Shown here: positions 1 through 8,342 of the stretch, piece after piece
How positions within the stretch are numbered: the first letter of the stretch is position 1
How the letters are laid out: every line of letters starts with the position of its first letter
Assembly (NCBI RefSeq): GCF_030160635.1
Contig: NZ_BSOS01000098.1
Span: 1-33,508, forward strand
Direction of reading: 5' to 3'
DNA length: 33,508 nucleotides
From: Acidocella aquatica
Lineage (GTDB): Bacteria > Pseudomonadota > Alphaproteobacteria > Acetobacterales > Acetobacteraceae
Translations under genes and position numbers: made by a program
Notes under the pieces: generated by a model
Told to the model about the DNA's origin: nothing
Seen by the model: only the letters and a program-made list of their open reading frames with translations
The model's database searches: none

Positions 1-54
1 TGCGGTTGTGCAGGGATGGCCAAAGAAATCAAACCAAAACAGCTTCGTGAATAA
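1..54 (+). CDS. possible C-terminal tail of an upstream gene
   Basis: The frame beginning at base 1 is open from the window edge and ends at a TAA at 52-54, giving a tail that ends MAKEIKPKQLRE. The lysine-rich ending is compatible with the end of a small cytosolic protein. With only 17 codons visible no family can be assigned, and a chance open frame is equally possible. Confidence 0.2.
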   Translation, partial: CGCAGMAKEIKPKQLRE

Positions 55-613
55 TAGCGGCTAGGTAGTTATACCTAATGATCTCCGGAGGTTTTGCGGG
101 GTAGGGGGCAGACTGAATTCAGGCATCTTTCAGGGCCAACAGCGGGCGGCGGCGAATAGCGTGGTGCTCCGTAACGTCATGGCGAGGGCTTGAGGGCCAG
201 GGTAATGAACCGCCGTGGGGTGTTCTGCGGCAAAAGTACCTAGATAGAATCCGGGGATATGAGCGGCCGGCATGCCCGGATAGCATTTCTGGGACATCTG
301 ATCTCGGCCAGGCTCAGCGCTCATGGTTTGTTTTCTTGCAGCTCCTCGGATAAAACATGTCTGAACGACCAATTTTTGAAGCAAAATCATCGCGGGCTGA
401 AACGCAAGATCATTCGCATGTAAACGCCCGGCACGGTATAAATATGTTTTTGTTGATTTCAGAAAATATCCAAATAGAGGAGCTGGCCAAGAGCTGAAGA
501 CGGGCCATGCAACGACGATATTTTGCCGCGATGCGAACGCAGCGCAGTTCTAATGAATATTCGAAGTGTAATATATTTAAAAAAATAATTAAGCATCAGA
601 GGAACATTCGGAG
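55..613. other. intergenic region, no convincing gene
   Basis: No frame here has convincing coding character. A minus-strand frame at 130-390 (86 codons) shows no recognisable domain and has no good ribosome-binding site. The last 80 bases are AT-rich and end in a GGAG-like site just before the reductase start at 614, so the promoter of that gene is probably here. I could not place a -35/-10 pair with confidence. Confidence 0.5.
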
Positions 614-1339
614 ATGGCTAGATTAGCAGTTGTCACAGGTGGAACAAGGGGAATTGGCGCTGCGATTGCTCGGGAGCTGGCGGCAAACGGGTATCGCGTG
701 GCTGTTACATACACTGGAAACGAGACGGCCGCCGCTGCTTTTCACAGCGATACCGGTATTCCGGTTTTCCGGTGGGATGTCATGGATTATGCGGCCTGCG
801 AAGCTGGCGTTCTGGCCGTTAGCGAGCAACTCGGTGGTCATGTCGATGTGCTTGTAAACAACGCCGGGATTACGCGTGATGTTATGTTCCACAAAATGTC
901 GCCGCAACAGTGGAGTCAGGTTATCGATTGCGATCTGACTTCGTGCTTCAACATGTGCCGCGTTGTGATCGGTTCAATGCGCGAGCGCGGGTTTGGCCGT
1001 ATTGTCAATGTCTCCTCGATCAATGGTCAGAAGGGGCAGATGGGTCAGACCAACTATTCCGCAGCCAAAGCGGGGATTATCGGCTTCACCAAGGCGCTCG
1101 CGCTCGAATCGGCGGCCAAGGGGATTACGGTTAACGCCCTGGCGCCAGGATATATCATGACCGACATGGTGGCATCGGTTCCACAGGATACGCTGCGCCA
1201 AATCGCGGCCCAGATTCCAGTTGGGCATCTGGGCAAGCCGGAGGAGATCGCCCGGGCCGTGCGCTTTCTTGTTAGCGATGATGCGGGTTTCACCACGGGG
1301 TCGACGATCACCATGAATGGCGGCCAGTATATGACGTGA
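614..1339 (+). CDS. phbB: acetoacetyl-CoA reductase (PhbB-type SDR)
   Basis: This 241-residue short-chain dehydrogenase matches the acetoacetyl-CoA reductase group, which reduces acetoacetyl-CoA to (R)-3-hydroxybutyryl-CoA with NADPH for polyhydroxybutyrate synthesis. Visible are the nucleotide-binding TGGTRGIG at residues 8-15, NNAG at 82-85, and the catalytic Ser135, Tyr148 and Lys152. SINGQKGQMGQTNYSAAK is the typical stretch of the PhbB/FabG branch. The length is normal for the family. The ATG at 614 follows a GGAG-like site. No thiolase or PHB synthase gene lies nearby in the window. The closest alternative is a FabG-type 3-oxoacyl-ACP reductase; the QKGQMGQTNY segment favours PhbB. Confidence 0.8.
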   Translation: MARLAVVTGGTRGIGAAIARELAANGYRVAVTYTGNETAAAAFHSDTGIPVFRWDVMDYAACEAGVLAVSEQLGGHVDVLVNNAGITRDVMFHKMSPQQWSQVIDCDLTSCFNMCRVVIGSMRERGFGRIVNVSSINGQKGQMGQTNYSAAKAGIIGFTKALALESAAKGITVNALAPGYIMTDMVASVPQDTLRQIAAQIPVGHLGKPEEIARAVRFLVSDDAGFTTGSTITMNGGQYMT

Positions 1340-1365
1340 GGGGGCCGGAGCCTGGTTGCGGTGCT

Positions 1366-1755
1366 CTAAAAACTCCCGCGTTGTTCAGCGAAATATTTCA
1401 CGGCTCGCTCAATGGCTGAAGCCATAAAGGGCTTTTTCAGCGTTCGGACCGCGCCGTAACGCGGATCAATTCCATAGGTGGCGTTGCCTGTTATGAACAT
1501 AAACGGGACGTTGCGCGCGAGAAGAGCGTCAGCAACCGGATAAACAAATTCGCCGCGCAGGTTGATGTCAAGAAAGGCGCCATCCAGCGCCATTCCGCCG
1601 GTCTCGATGAGTGCAATTGACTGCGCCACCGAATTGGCAGGGCCAACCACCCTGCACGCGCACTCTTGCAGAAGATCTTCCAGCAGCATCCCGATCATGC
1701 TCTCATCTTCGACGATCAGAATTGTCAGCATACGATCCGTTGGTTCGGCAATCAT
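1366..1755 (-). CDS. single-domain response regulator
   Basis: A 129-residue CheY-like receiver with no output domain. Acidic residues Glu16 and Asp17 (IVEDE), phospho-acceptor Asp63 (FLDINL), Thr89 (FITG) and Lys108 (KKPF) are all present, so it should be phosphorylatable. The start is set by the ATGA overlap at 1752-1755, where its ATG shares bases with the TGA of the upstream kinase; a longer frame from 1800 would run inside the kinase gene. The pair is therefore translationally coupled, and this protein is the likely partner of the kinase. Single-domain receivers next to HWE kinases usually relay phosphate or act as phosphate sinks; the target is not visible here. Confidence 0.85.
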   Translation of the reverse strand: MIAEPTDRMLTILIVEDESMIGMLLEDLLQECACRVVGPANSVAQSIALIETGGMALDGAFLDINLRGEFVYPVADALLARNVPFMFITGNATYGIDPRYGAVRTLKKPFMASAIERAVKYFAEQRGSF

Positions 1756-3524
1756 GTTTGCACTCTTACCTTCGCGGAAAGCGGTAGCCGCACCATACAT
1801 TCAAAACCGGCTGAATGAAAATCATTTTTCATGTCACCATTAAATTCATGTGTGATCGCGCGTTCCAAAAGCTTTGATCCAAAGCCGCGGCGCGTGGGAG
1901 GATTAACGGCAGGCCCGTTGTATTCGCGCCAGTGGATCGTCACGGCTGGTATTGCGTCTTCGGAGGTTAGCTTCCAGTTGATCCCGATTTTTCCGTTGGC
2001 ATCTGAAAGTGCGCCAAATTTGACGGCATTTGTGATCATTTCATGGAAGACGAGACTCAATGTTACCGCCTCATTGGGAGCGAGCCATATGCGCGGCCCT
2101 TCGGTTGTCCATCGTTCAACCATGCCCTGAACACTATAGGGGGCAAAGCTGAATGTGATAATATCAGCGAGCGTGGCACCCTCCCATTCAGAACTGGTCA
2201 GAAGGTCGTTAGCGTTTCCTAACGCCTCAAGTCTTCCGCAGAATGTTATATAAAAATCCTCGGGCCGGGAGAACCGGTGGGTCTGCGCCGCGATTGACTG
2301 CACAACCGCCAGAGTGTTCTTCACGCGATGCGCCAATTCCCCGAGCAGCAACGACTGGTGTGCTTCCGCGCGGCGGCGCTGGGTGATGTCGCGCAGAATG
2401 GCGGTGAAGAGTTGGCCGCCTTCTGTTTCACCCTGGGAGATCGAGGCTTCGAGCGGGAATTCATCCCCGTTGCTTCTGCGTCCGCTTAGTGTGCCAAGGT
2501 CTTCCATGTTCCGGCTCGCCACCCCTTCGGCGGCAAAGTTTCGTAGATGGCCGGCATGTACGCCATGGAAACGATGTGGGATGAGCCGCTCGATCGGCTG
2601 GCCGATTATATCCGAAGCCGAATACCCAAACATCGTCTCCGCCGCCGGGTTAAACAGAACGATGCGCTGGGCGGAATCAACCGCGACGATTGCATCCAGG
2701 GCGGAGTTGACAATGCTTAGCAGCTGCGAACGGCTGGCGGCGATATCGCGTTCGGCCTGTTTGCGCTCACTTATGTCGCGGGCAAGCACGGCGTAGCCTT
2801 GCGGTTGCGCGCCTTCGCCGCGCAGCGCCGTGAGGGTGATGGCCGCCCAAAAATGCGAGCCATCTTTACGCACACGCTCTATTTCCTCGTGGAAGCTGCC
2901 TTCGGCCCTGGCGATTTCCAGTATCTGGCGCGGCCGGCCGCTATCCACGGCTTCGGCGGTAAAAAACAGTGAGAAGTTTTTTCCGAGAACCTCGTGCTCT
3001 GGCCAGCCTTTTAGCTGTTCGGCAACGGCGGTCCAACTGACCACCGTTCCATCCCGGTCGAGCATGTAAATCGCATAACCCTTTACCCCTTCGCCGAGAA
3101 TCCGGAAATGGTCTTCGCTGCGGCGCAAGCTCTGCTCACTCAGTTTTTTTTCACGCGCTCTTTTGCGATGGAACCCGCCAGCCAAGACACTCACCATCAC
3201 CCCCGTGACGGCAAATATGAGCATGCCGATGATATCGCCGGTGTGTTCAATCCTGAAGCTGCCGTGCGGTGGGAGGATAAAATACCCAGCGTAGACACTT
3301 GACAGTAACGTGGTGAACAAACCAGGCCCGCTATTGGCAATGGCCGCGACAATTATAACCGCCGGGTAAAACATGATATAAGGTGGCAGGGGAGAGAAAT
3401 GCGCGTCCAGAGTCTGCTGCAGCACCACGGCCACCAATATGGCGAGCACGGCAAAAACATAGCGAATTCCAGCATTTGCGGCTAGCTGCATGGCAGTCGC
3501 AACCGGCTGGAGGCGGCATTGCAT
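1752..3524 (-). CDS. membrane-bound PAS sensor histidine kinase, HWE family
   Basis: The protein has 590 residues. Residues about 20-120 carry several hydrophobic segments with a short periplasmic turn, resembling the KdpD-like DUF4118 membrane module. Two PAS domains follow (about 135-255 and 262-385), each ending in a PAC-type segment (ARDISERKQ, LRDITQRRR). The transmitter has the HWE dimerisation motif ELAHRVKN with His399, an N box HEMITNAVKFGAL at 494-506, the defining W532/E534 (HWRE) and a G box GFGSKLL at 547-553. The ATG at 3524 is preceded by AGGAG. It overlaps the response-regulator gene by four bases. The ligand is unknown; HWE kinases in alphaproteobacteria often sense light or general stress, and no LOV cysteine motif or bilin-binding domain is seen here. 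Confidence 0.88.
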   Translation of the reverse strand: MQCRLQPVATAMQLAANAGIRYVFAVLAILVAVVLQQTLDAHFSPLPPYIMFYPAVIIVAAIANSGPGLFTTLLSSVYAGYFILPPHGSFRIEHTGDIIGMLIFAVTGVMVSVLAGGFHRKRAREKKLSEQSLRRSEDHFRILGEGVKGYAIYMLDRDGTVVSWTAVAEQLKGWPEHEVLGKNFSLFFTAEAVDSGRPRQILEIARAEGSFHEEIERVRKDGSHFWAAITLTALRGEGAQPQGYAVLARDISERKQAERDIAASRSQLLSIVNSALDAIVAVDSAQRIVLFNPAAETMFGYSASDIIGQPIERLIPHRFHGVHAGHLRNFAAEGVASRNMEDLGTLSGRRSNGDEFPLEASISQGETEGGQLFTAILRDITQRRRAEAHQSLLLGELAHRVKNTLAVVQSIAAQTHRFSRPEDFYITFCGRLEALGNANDLLTSSEWEGATLADIITFSFAPYSVQGMVERWTTEGPRIWLAPNEAVTLSLVFHEMITNAVKFGALSDANGKIGINWKLTSEDAIPAVTIHWREYNGPAVNPPTRRGFGSKLLERAITHEFNGDMKNDFHSAGFECMVRLPLSAKVRVQT

Positions 3525-3879
3525 GTTTCTCCTGATGCTGGAAACATCAAGCCGGTATCAATGCATATCGCCATGGCCCTCGTTCTCCTGTTCAATTTCC
3601 AGCCTATGGTTCATCATTAGAGAACCGTCCAGCGCCGCGCGTCAAATTTTCCACGCGGTTTATGCCATTGCTAATTTTTTGTCATCACTAACAATGCCGC
3701 GCACCGCCAGATGGGCGCCGGGTATCAGGCTTGGACTTCGGCCTGTGGATAAATTGAGGATGCGCTCTGGAAGAAATTTTGAAAACCCCCGGGACAGGAT
3801 GAACCCGATATAGTATTGAGCTTTAAGCGGCCGCGCGGGGTGACCGTGATTGCTGGCGTGCCGGCCTGGGAGAGAAGCT
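3525..3879. other. divergent intergenic region
   Basis: This stretch separates the minus-strand kinase from the plus-strand dehydrogenase and should hold both promoters. Frames crossing it on either strand lack family resemblance or overlap the flanking genes. A TATAGT at 3809-3814 could be a -10 for the dehydrogenase, but no matching -35 is present 16-18 bases upstream. Confidence 0.4.
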
Positions 3880-4608
3880 GTGGCGAGAGAATTGGAGGGC
3901 AAGGTTGCTGTCGTGACCGGGGCTGCATCTGGAATCGGGCTGGCCAGCATGGAGGCAATGCTGGCCGCGGGGGCGCGTGTCGTGATGGTCGACCGTGACG
4001 AGGCGGCGCTCGGCTTGCTCTGCAATAAGCACGGTAATGCGGTGATCCCGCTGGCGATCGACCTGCTAGACCCGGCGGATTGCGCGACTCTGGTGCCCAG
4101 AGCCCTGGAGAAAGCCGGCCACATCGATATTTTTCATGCAAATGCGGGAATATACGTGGGCGGCGACCTGGTTGGCGCCGATACCGGCGCTATCGACCGG
4201 ATGCTGAACCTGAATATCAACGTCGTGATGAAGAACGTACACGATGTGCTGCCACATATGATTGAGCGCGCGACCGGCGATATTATTGTCACGAGTTCAT
4301 TGGCGGCCCATTTTCCGACGCCATGGGAGCCGGTGTATGCGTCGTCCAAATGGGCGATCAACTGCTTTGTGCAGACGGTGCGCCGCCAAGTGTTCAAACA
4401 CGGTATCCGGGTGGGCTCAATTTCACCCGGCCCCGTTATCAGCGCGCTTCTGGCTGACTGGCCGCCTGAGAAACTCAAGGAAGCCAGGGAGTCGGGAAGT
4501 CTGCTGGAAGCGAGTGAGGTAGCCAACGTGATCACGTTCATGCTGACACGGCCGCGCGGCATGACGATCCGCGATGTGGTCATGCTACCCACCAATTTCG
4601 ATCTTTAG
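3880..4608 (+). CDS. ribitol 2-dehydrogenase-like SDR
   Basis: The 242-residue enzyme closely follows the enterobacterial ribitol dehydrogenase pattern (ribitol to D-ribulose with NAD). Matching stretches include TGAASGIG at 13-20, DIFHANAG before residue 90, the WEPVYASSKWA segment with Tyr153 and Lys157, Ser140, and the unusual SPGPVISALLADWP region. Asp38 at the end of strand 2 (VDRD) argues for NAD rather than NADP. GTG at 3880 is preferred over TTG at 3850 because a GGGAGAG site lies just upstream and homologues begin near LEGKVA. No ribulokinase gene is in the window. The polyol specificity is inferred from sequence recall and could be another pentitol or hexitol. Confidence 0.75.
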   Translation: MARELEGKVAVVTGAASGIGLASMEAMLAAGARVVMVDRDEAALGLLCNKHGNAVIPLAIDLLDPADCATLVPRALEKAGHIDIFHANAGIYVGGDLVGADTGAIDRMLNLNINVVMKNVHDVLPHMIERATGDIIVTSSLAAHFPTPWEPVYASSKWAINCFVQTVRRQVFKHGIRVGSISPGPVISALLADWPPEKLKEARESGSLLEASEVANVITFMLTRPRGMTIRDVVMLPTNFDL

Positions 4609-5126
4609 GCGCGCCTACCGTAGCGCGCGCAGCCATCCCCGCCGCCCGATCAGTGTAACTCATAATTCGCCTGGTTCATGGGGCCCGTCTGGCCGGCATT
4701 TTAACTTGAGTTACATGGATGGCTCAACGGGCCCGAACCGCGGCCGCGGCGAATTCCACAGGGGCGCAATATCTCTTTGATTTTTAGCGGAAATATGCTC
4801 CAGTATGAGAAATTTCTTTATAATGCGCTAAGCGCCCTCTGTGTTGGGACGTGTTTCCGTTCAATATCAATCAGTTATATTGTTATTAGGGAGGATCGTC
4901 ATTGGCCGCGATTTTTAAGGGCAGGGCATGGCTGATTGCTTGGCGGATCTGGCCGCATGGGAATCGGTGGACTGATTCTTCTTGACAGACATTCCACTAC
5001 CCATTACCGCTAATTTGTGCGAGGGTTAAATTAATTAAGGAAACACCCTTCCGTCCAAGGCAAATATACCCCGTGGAATCGGTCGTTTCCCTGACGAGTA
5101 TAAGATATTTTTGGGAGAGAACACGA
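4609..5126. other. long upstream region of the sugar ABC operon
   Basis: No coding frame is supported in these 518 bases. Several short inverted repeats occur: TGTAACTCA at 4654-4662 with TGAGTTACA at 4707-4715, and GGGCCCG at 4681-4687 with CGGGCCC at 4728-4734. A perfect -35 hexamer TTGACA lies at 4982-4987, but a good -10 is missing at 16-18 bases spacing. The length suggests a regulated promoter with a long leader. Confidence 0.45.
4862..4882. promoter_or_regulatory. candidate operator upstream of sugar ABC operon
   Basis: CAATAT and ATATTG form perfect 6-bp arms around a 9-base spacer. Arm spacing matches the AT-rich repeat beside the ROK regulator gene at 10640-10670, although the arm sequence differs. 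It lies 245 bases before the binding-protein gene. Function is inferred only. Confidence 0.25.
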
Positions 5127-6224
5127 ATGACTTTAAAAAATCGTTATATCGCCGCGGCGTTGCCGTTTTGGCTGGCGGCCGCGCTGCCTGCCGTTGCGCA
5201 GACCATTGCGATGCCCGACGTGACACAGATCAGCGCAAAACCGATCACGGTTGCTTTTTTGATGCCGGAGAACTCCTCGCCGCGCTATGAGCAGGTGGAC
5301 CGGCCCGAATTCACCAAGATGGCAAAACTTGCTGATCCGAACGTGAACTTGATCATCTCCAACGCGAACAGCGATCCTGATACACAGCTTAACCAGGCGC
5401 AATCAGCCATCACCAATGGTGCCAATGTGCTGGTGGTGGATCCGGTGGATGGCAAGGCGGGGGCCGCTATTGTCGCTTACGCAAAGCGCAACCAGGTGCC
5501 GGTTATCTCGTATGACCGGCTGATCCAGGATTCCGAGCCTGCCGCTTATGTATCCTTCGATAACACGAAGGTTGGCGAGTTGCAGGGGCAGTATATTGCC
5601 GACCATACCAAGCCCGGCGGCAATGTTATTATGATCGGTGGCGCGCCGACAGACCCTAACGCGTTCGACTTCCGCGACGGTGCGCTCTCGGTGCTCAATC
5701 CGCTGGTCAAGGCGGGTAAGTTGAAGATCGTCTATTCGGTGATGACGCCGGACTGGAGCCCGGAGAATGCGTTTCAGGAGACTCAGCAGGCCCTGACCCG
5801 GCTGAGCAACAACGTGGATGCGGTGCTCGCCGCAAATGATGGCACCGCCAGCGGTGCGATCCGTGCGTTACAGGCGGTAGGGCTGGCAGGTAAAGTGCCG
5901 GTGACCGGCCAGGATGCCACCAATGGCGGGCTGACCTATATCCTTGAGGGGCAGCAATCCATGACGGTGTTCAAATATGTACCCGAGGAAGCCGCCGCGG
6001 CGGCGCAACTCGCGGTTTCCATTGGCGCCACCGGCGCGCCGCCGGCCGGCCTGATAAACGCGCAAGTGAACAACGGCAAGATCAAGGTACCTTCCGTGCT
6101 GCTTACGCCTGTGGTGGTGACGGCGGATAATATCAACTCCACCGTGATAAAGACCGGCTACACCACGCTGGCTGAGATATGTGTTGGCGCCGCCGCTGAT
6201 ACCGCGTGGTGCAAGGGTCAGTAA
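5127..6224 (+). CDS. XylF-like periplasmic sugar-binding protein
   Basis: This 365-residue type-I periplasmic binding protein of an ABC importer strongly resembles E. coli XylF (D-xylose). Shared stretches are SYDRLI at 128-133, SFDN at 143-146, VGELQ, the PENA turn, NDGTASGAI at 237-245, GQDA at 261-264, MTVFK at 279-283 and the C-terminal NGKIKVPSVLLTP. A Sec signal peptide occupies residues 1-24, with cleavage predicted after AVA. The ATG at 5127 has GGGAGAGA six bases upstream; a longer frame from 5073 would bury the signal peptide. It is the first gene of the operon. The ligand could be xylose or glucose, since XylF-type proteins with both specificities are known. Ribitol is a less likely alternative suggested only by the dehydrogenase next door. 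Confidence 0.88.
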   Translation: MTLKNRYIAAALPFWLAAALPAVAQTIAMPDVTQISAKPITVAFLMPENSSPRYEQVDRPEFTKMAKLADPNVNLIISNANSDPDTQLNQAQSAITNGANVLVVDPVDGKAGAAIVAYAKRNQVPVISYDRLIQDSEPAAYVSFDNTKVGELQGQYIADHTKPGGNVIMIGGAPTDPNAFDFRDGALSVLNPLVKAGKLKIVYSVMTPDWSPENAFQETQQALTRLSNNVDAVLAANDGTASGAIRALQAVGLAGKVPVTGQDATNGGLTYILEGQQSMTVFKYVPEEAAAAAQLAVSIGATGAPPAGLINAQVNNGKIKVPSVLLTPVVVTADNINSTVIKTGYTTLAEICVGAAADTAWCKGQ

Positions 6225-6236
6225 CCGCGTTTGCAG

Positions 6237-6267
6237 GATGCCGCTCACACGGCCTGTGAGCGGCATC
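6237..6267 (+). promoter_or_regulatory. intercistronic stem-loop between binding protein and ATPase genes
   Basis: GATGCCGCTCACA (6237-6249) and its exact complement TGTGAGCGGCATC (6255-6267) form a perfect 13-bp stem with the 5-base loop CGGCC. Only an imperfect T-rich run (ATATTTTC) follows. It begins 13 bases after the stop codon and ends 10 bases before the AAGGAGG site of the next gene. It probably stabilises the 3' end of the binding-protein mRNA or causes partial termination. Confidence 0.7.
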
Positions 6268-6290
6268 CATATTTTCAAGGAGGTACAGGA

Positions 6291-7049
6291 ATGTCCACGG
6301 CAGAACTTCTGAGTGTACGAAACCTGCATAAAAAATACGGCGCGGTGACGGCGCTGCGCAATGTGAGCTTTACCGTGCGCAAGGGCGAGGTGACGGCCCT
6401 GCTCGGTGATAACGGCGCTGGCAAATCAACAACCATCAAGGCGATTGCCGGCGCTGCTCCGGCGGATAGCGGGAGCATTATTCTCGAGGGCCAGGAGGTG
6501 AGCCTGCGCCGCCCGGCTGATGCCAACGCGCTCGGCATCCAGACTGTTTATCAAGACTTGGCGTTGTGCGACAATCTCGGCATCTGCGCCAATTTGTTCC
6601 TCGGCCGCGAGCGTGTGCTGCGCCCGTTTGGAATTTTGCGTGATGTGGACATGGAGGCCGAGGCCCTGCGCGTGCTGAAGACGCTGCGCGTTAATCTCCC
6701 CTCGCTTGACACGCACGTCTCCTCCCTCTCCGGCGGGCAGCGCCAGGCGGTGGCCATTGCGCGCGCCGTTCTCTGGGGGACCAAGCTCGTGATCATGGAC
6801 GAGCCAACGGCCGCCCTTGGCGTCGCCCAGACCGCCGAAGTGTTGCGGCTGGTGCGCGACCTCGCCGCGCAGGGCTTTGGCGTAATCCTGATTACGCATA
6901 ATATGCACAATGTTTTTGAAGTCGCCGACAGCGTTGTGGTGCTGCGCCTGGGCGAGACCGTGCTGGAAGCGCGCAAGAGCGACTTAACACCGGAAATCGT
7001 CGTGGGCTGCATCACCGGCTCGCGCACGACTGTTGGAGGCGCGGCATGA
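6291..7049 (+). CDS. sugar ABC transporter ATP-binding protein (single NBD)
   Basis: The 252-residue ATPase powers the importer from the cytosolic side. It has Walker A GDNGAGKS (39-46), Q-loop Gln88, signature LSGGQ (146-150), Walker B VIMDE (167-171) and H-loop His203. XylG, RbsA and AraG normally carry two fused nucleotide-binding domains (about 500 residues). This protein has one, like FrcA of the fructose transporter, and would work as a homodimer. The ATG at 6291 lies seven bases after AAGGAGG, and upstream in-frame codons cross the stem-loop, so this start is well supported. Its TGA overlaps the ATG of the permease gene. Confidence 0.9.
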   Translation: MSTAELLSVRNLHKKYGAVTALRNVSFTVRKGEVTALLGDNGAGKSTTIKAIAGAAPADSGSIILEGQEVSLRRPADANALGIQTVYQDLALCDNLGICANLFLGRERVLRPFGILRDVDMEAEALRVLKTLRVNLPSLDTHVSSLSGGQRQAVAIARAVLWGTKLVIMDEPTAALGVAQTAEVLRLVRDLAAQGFGVILITHNMHNVFEVADSVVVLRLGETVLEARKSDLTPEIVVGCITGSRTTVGGAA

Positions 7050-8260
7050 CCGTGAGTGTAGATAACATGACATCAGAAACGCAGACTCATTCCCCCATGC
7101 GCCGCTGGACACAGAGGCTTGTGCAATCGTCAGATCTTGGCATGGCGCCGGTGATCGCGGCGCTCGTCGTTATCTGGGCAGTGTTTGAAATTCTCAACCC
7201 GCATTTTTTGACCGCGCGTAACATAAGCAATCTTTCCGCGCAGATTGTCGTTACGGGGACATTGGCGCTGGCGGAAACCTTCGTCATTCTGCTCGGCATG
7301 ATCGACCTCTCGATTGGCTGGAGCAGCGTCGTGGCGGCGGCTGTGTTCTCGGTGACCACCGTGTTTCTCAACTGGCCGGTATGGCCGTGTGTCGGGCTGG
7401 GCATTGGCGCTTCCGTGATTGTTGGCATGCTGCAGGGATTGCTGGTTTCACGCGTCGGCGTGCCGAGCTTTGTGGTCTCGCTTGGCGGCGCGATGATCGC
7501 GGAGGGTGTCTCACTCGCCATGCTGACGCCGCATGGCGGCTCCATACCGCTTTCGGACAATCTCTCAACCATGATCGGCACTTTGAACATCGCCCCCACA
7601 TGGAGCTGGATCCTATCGCTGGGCCTGTTCGCCGTGTTCGCGGGGGTCATGGTCTCCCAGCATTTGGGGCGGATGAAGCGCGGCGCGGGGGAGGGGCACA
7701 GTGTGTTCTTTGCCAAGCTAGGCGCGCTTTTTGTGCTCTTGATCGCCGCGGTCGGCACGCTCTGCGCCTATCGTGGCGTGCCGTGGCTGCTGTTAATTTT
7801 CATGGCGGCGCTCTTCATATGCGCTTTCCTCACCAAATCGACGCGGTTCGGCCGGCATCTCTATGCCGTTGGCGGCAATGCCGAGGCGTCGCGCCGCGCG
7901 GGCATTAATGTCCGCTTCATCCAGCTCGCGGCATTCACGATTGCCGGAGCGCTGGTGGGGCTTGGCGGGCTGCTGGATGCAGCGCGTCTGGGGGTGGCCT
8001 CCGCGACGGTCGGTGATAGCGATATCATGCTGAATGCGGTTGCGGCGGCGGTGATCGGCGGTACCAGCCTGTTTGGCGGAAGGGGCTCGGTTTATGGCGC
8101 GTTGTTTGGCGCCCTGGTTATCGCCAGCGTCACCAACGGCATGGATTTGATCGGCGCTCCTTCTTCCATCCGCTTCGGCGTGGAAGGGGTGATCCTGCTG
8201 GTTGCGATCACAATCGACACGCTGTTGCGCCAGCGCCGGTTACGCTCCGGGCGGGTCTGA
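7046..8260 (+). CDS. sugar ABC transporter permease (XylH/RbsC family)
   Basis: This 404-residue integral membrane protein forms the inner-membrane channel. About ten hydrophobic segments are visible, starting near residue 33. The family hallmark loop that contacts the ATPase is GRHLYAVGGNAEASRRAGI, residues 269-287. ETFVILLGMIDLSIGW near residues 77-92 and GGTSLFGGRGSVYGALFGAL near 338-357 are also typical of the XylH/RbsC branch. The start ATG at 7046 overlaps the preceding TGA by four bases (ATGA), so it is coupled to the ATPase, and GGAGG lies just upstream. It is the last gene of the operon and is followed by a strong terminator. Confidence 0.9.
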   Translation: MTVSVDNMTSETQTHSPMRRWTQRLVQSSDLGMAPVIAALVVIWAVFEILNPHFLTARNISNLSAQIVVTGTLALAETFVILLGMIDLSIGWSSVVAAAVFSVTTVFLNWPVWPCVGLGIGASVIVGMLQGLLVSRVGVPSFVVSLGGAMIAEGVSLAMLTPHGGSIPLSDNLSTMIGTLNIAPTWSWILSLGLFAVFAGVMVSQHLGRMKRGAGEGHSVFFAKLGALFVLLIAAVGTLCAYRGVPWLLLIFMAALFICAFLTKSTRFGRHLYAVGGNAEASRRAGINVRFIQLAAFTIAGALVGLGGLLDAARLGVASATVGDSDIMLNAVAAAVIGGTSLFGGRGSVYGALFGALVIASVTNGMDLIGAPSSIRFGVEGVILLVAITIDTLLRQRRLRSGRV

Positions 8261-8285
8261 CCGTCCCGTTACAGCGCCGGTCTAC

Positions 8286-8320
8286 AAAAAAAACCATCCG
8301 GAATTTCCGGATGGTTTTTT
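8286..8320. terminator. bidirectional intrinsic terminator
   Basis: CCATCCGGA (8294-8302) pairs with TCCGGATGG (8306-8314). An A run precedes the stem and a T run follows it, so it works in both directions. It sits between the convergent permease (+) and kinase (-) genes. Confidence 0.92.
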
Positions 8321-8342
8321 ATTTGTCTGGTGCCTGAGGGGA

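Noticed and set aside
130-390. An 86-codon minus-strand frame near the window start
   Set aside because: It has no good ribosome-binding site, no domain and mixed composition. I could not support it as a gene.
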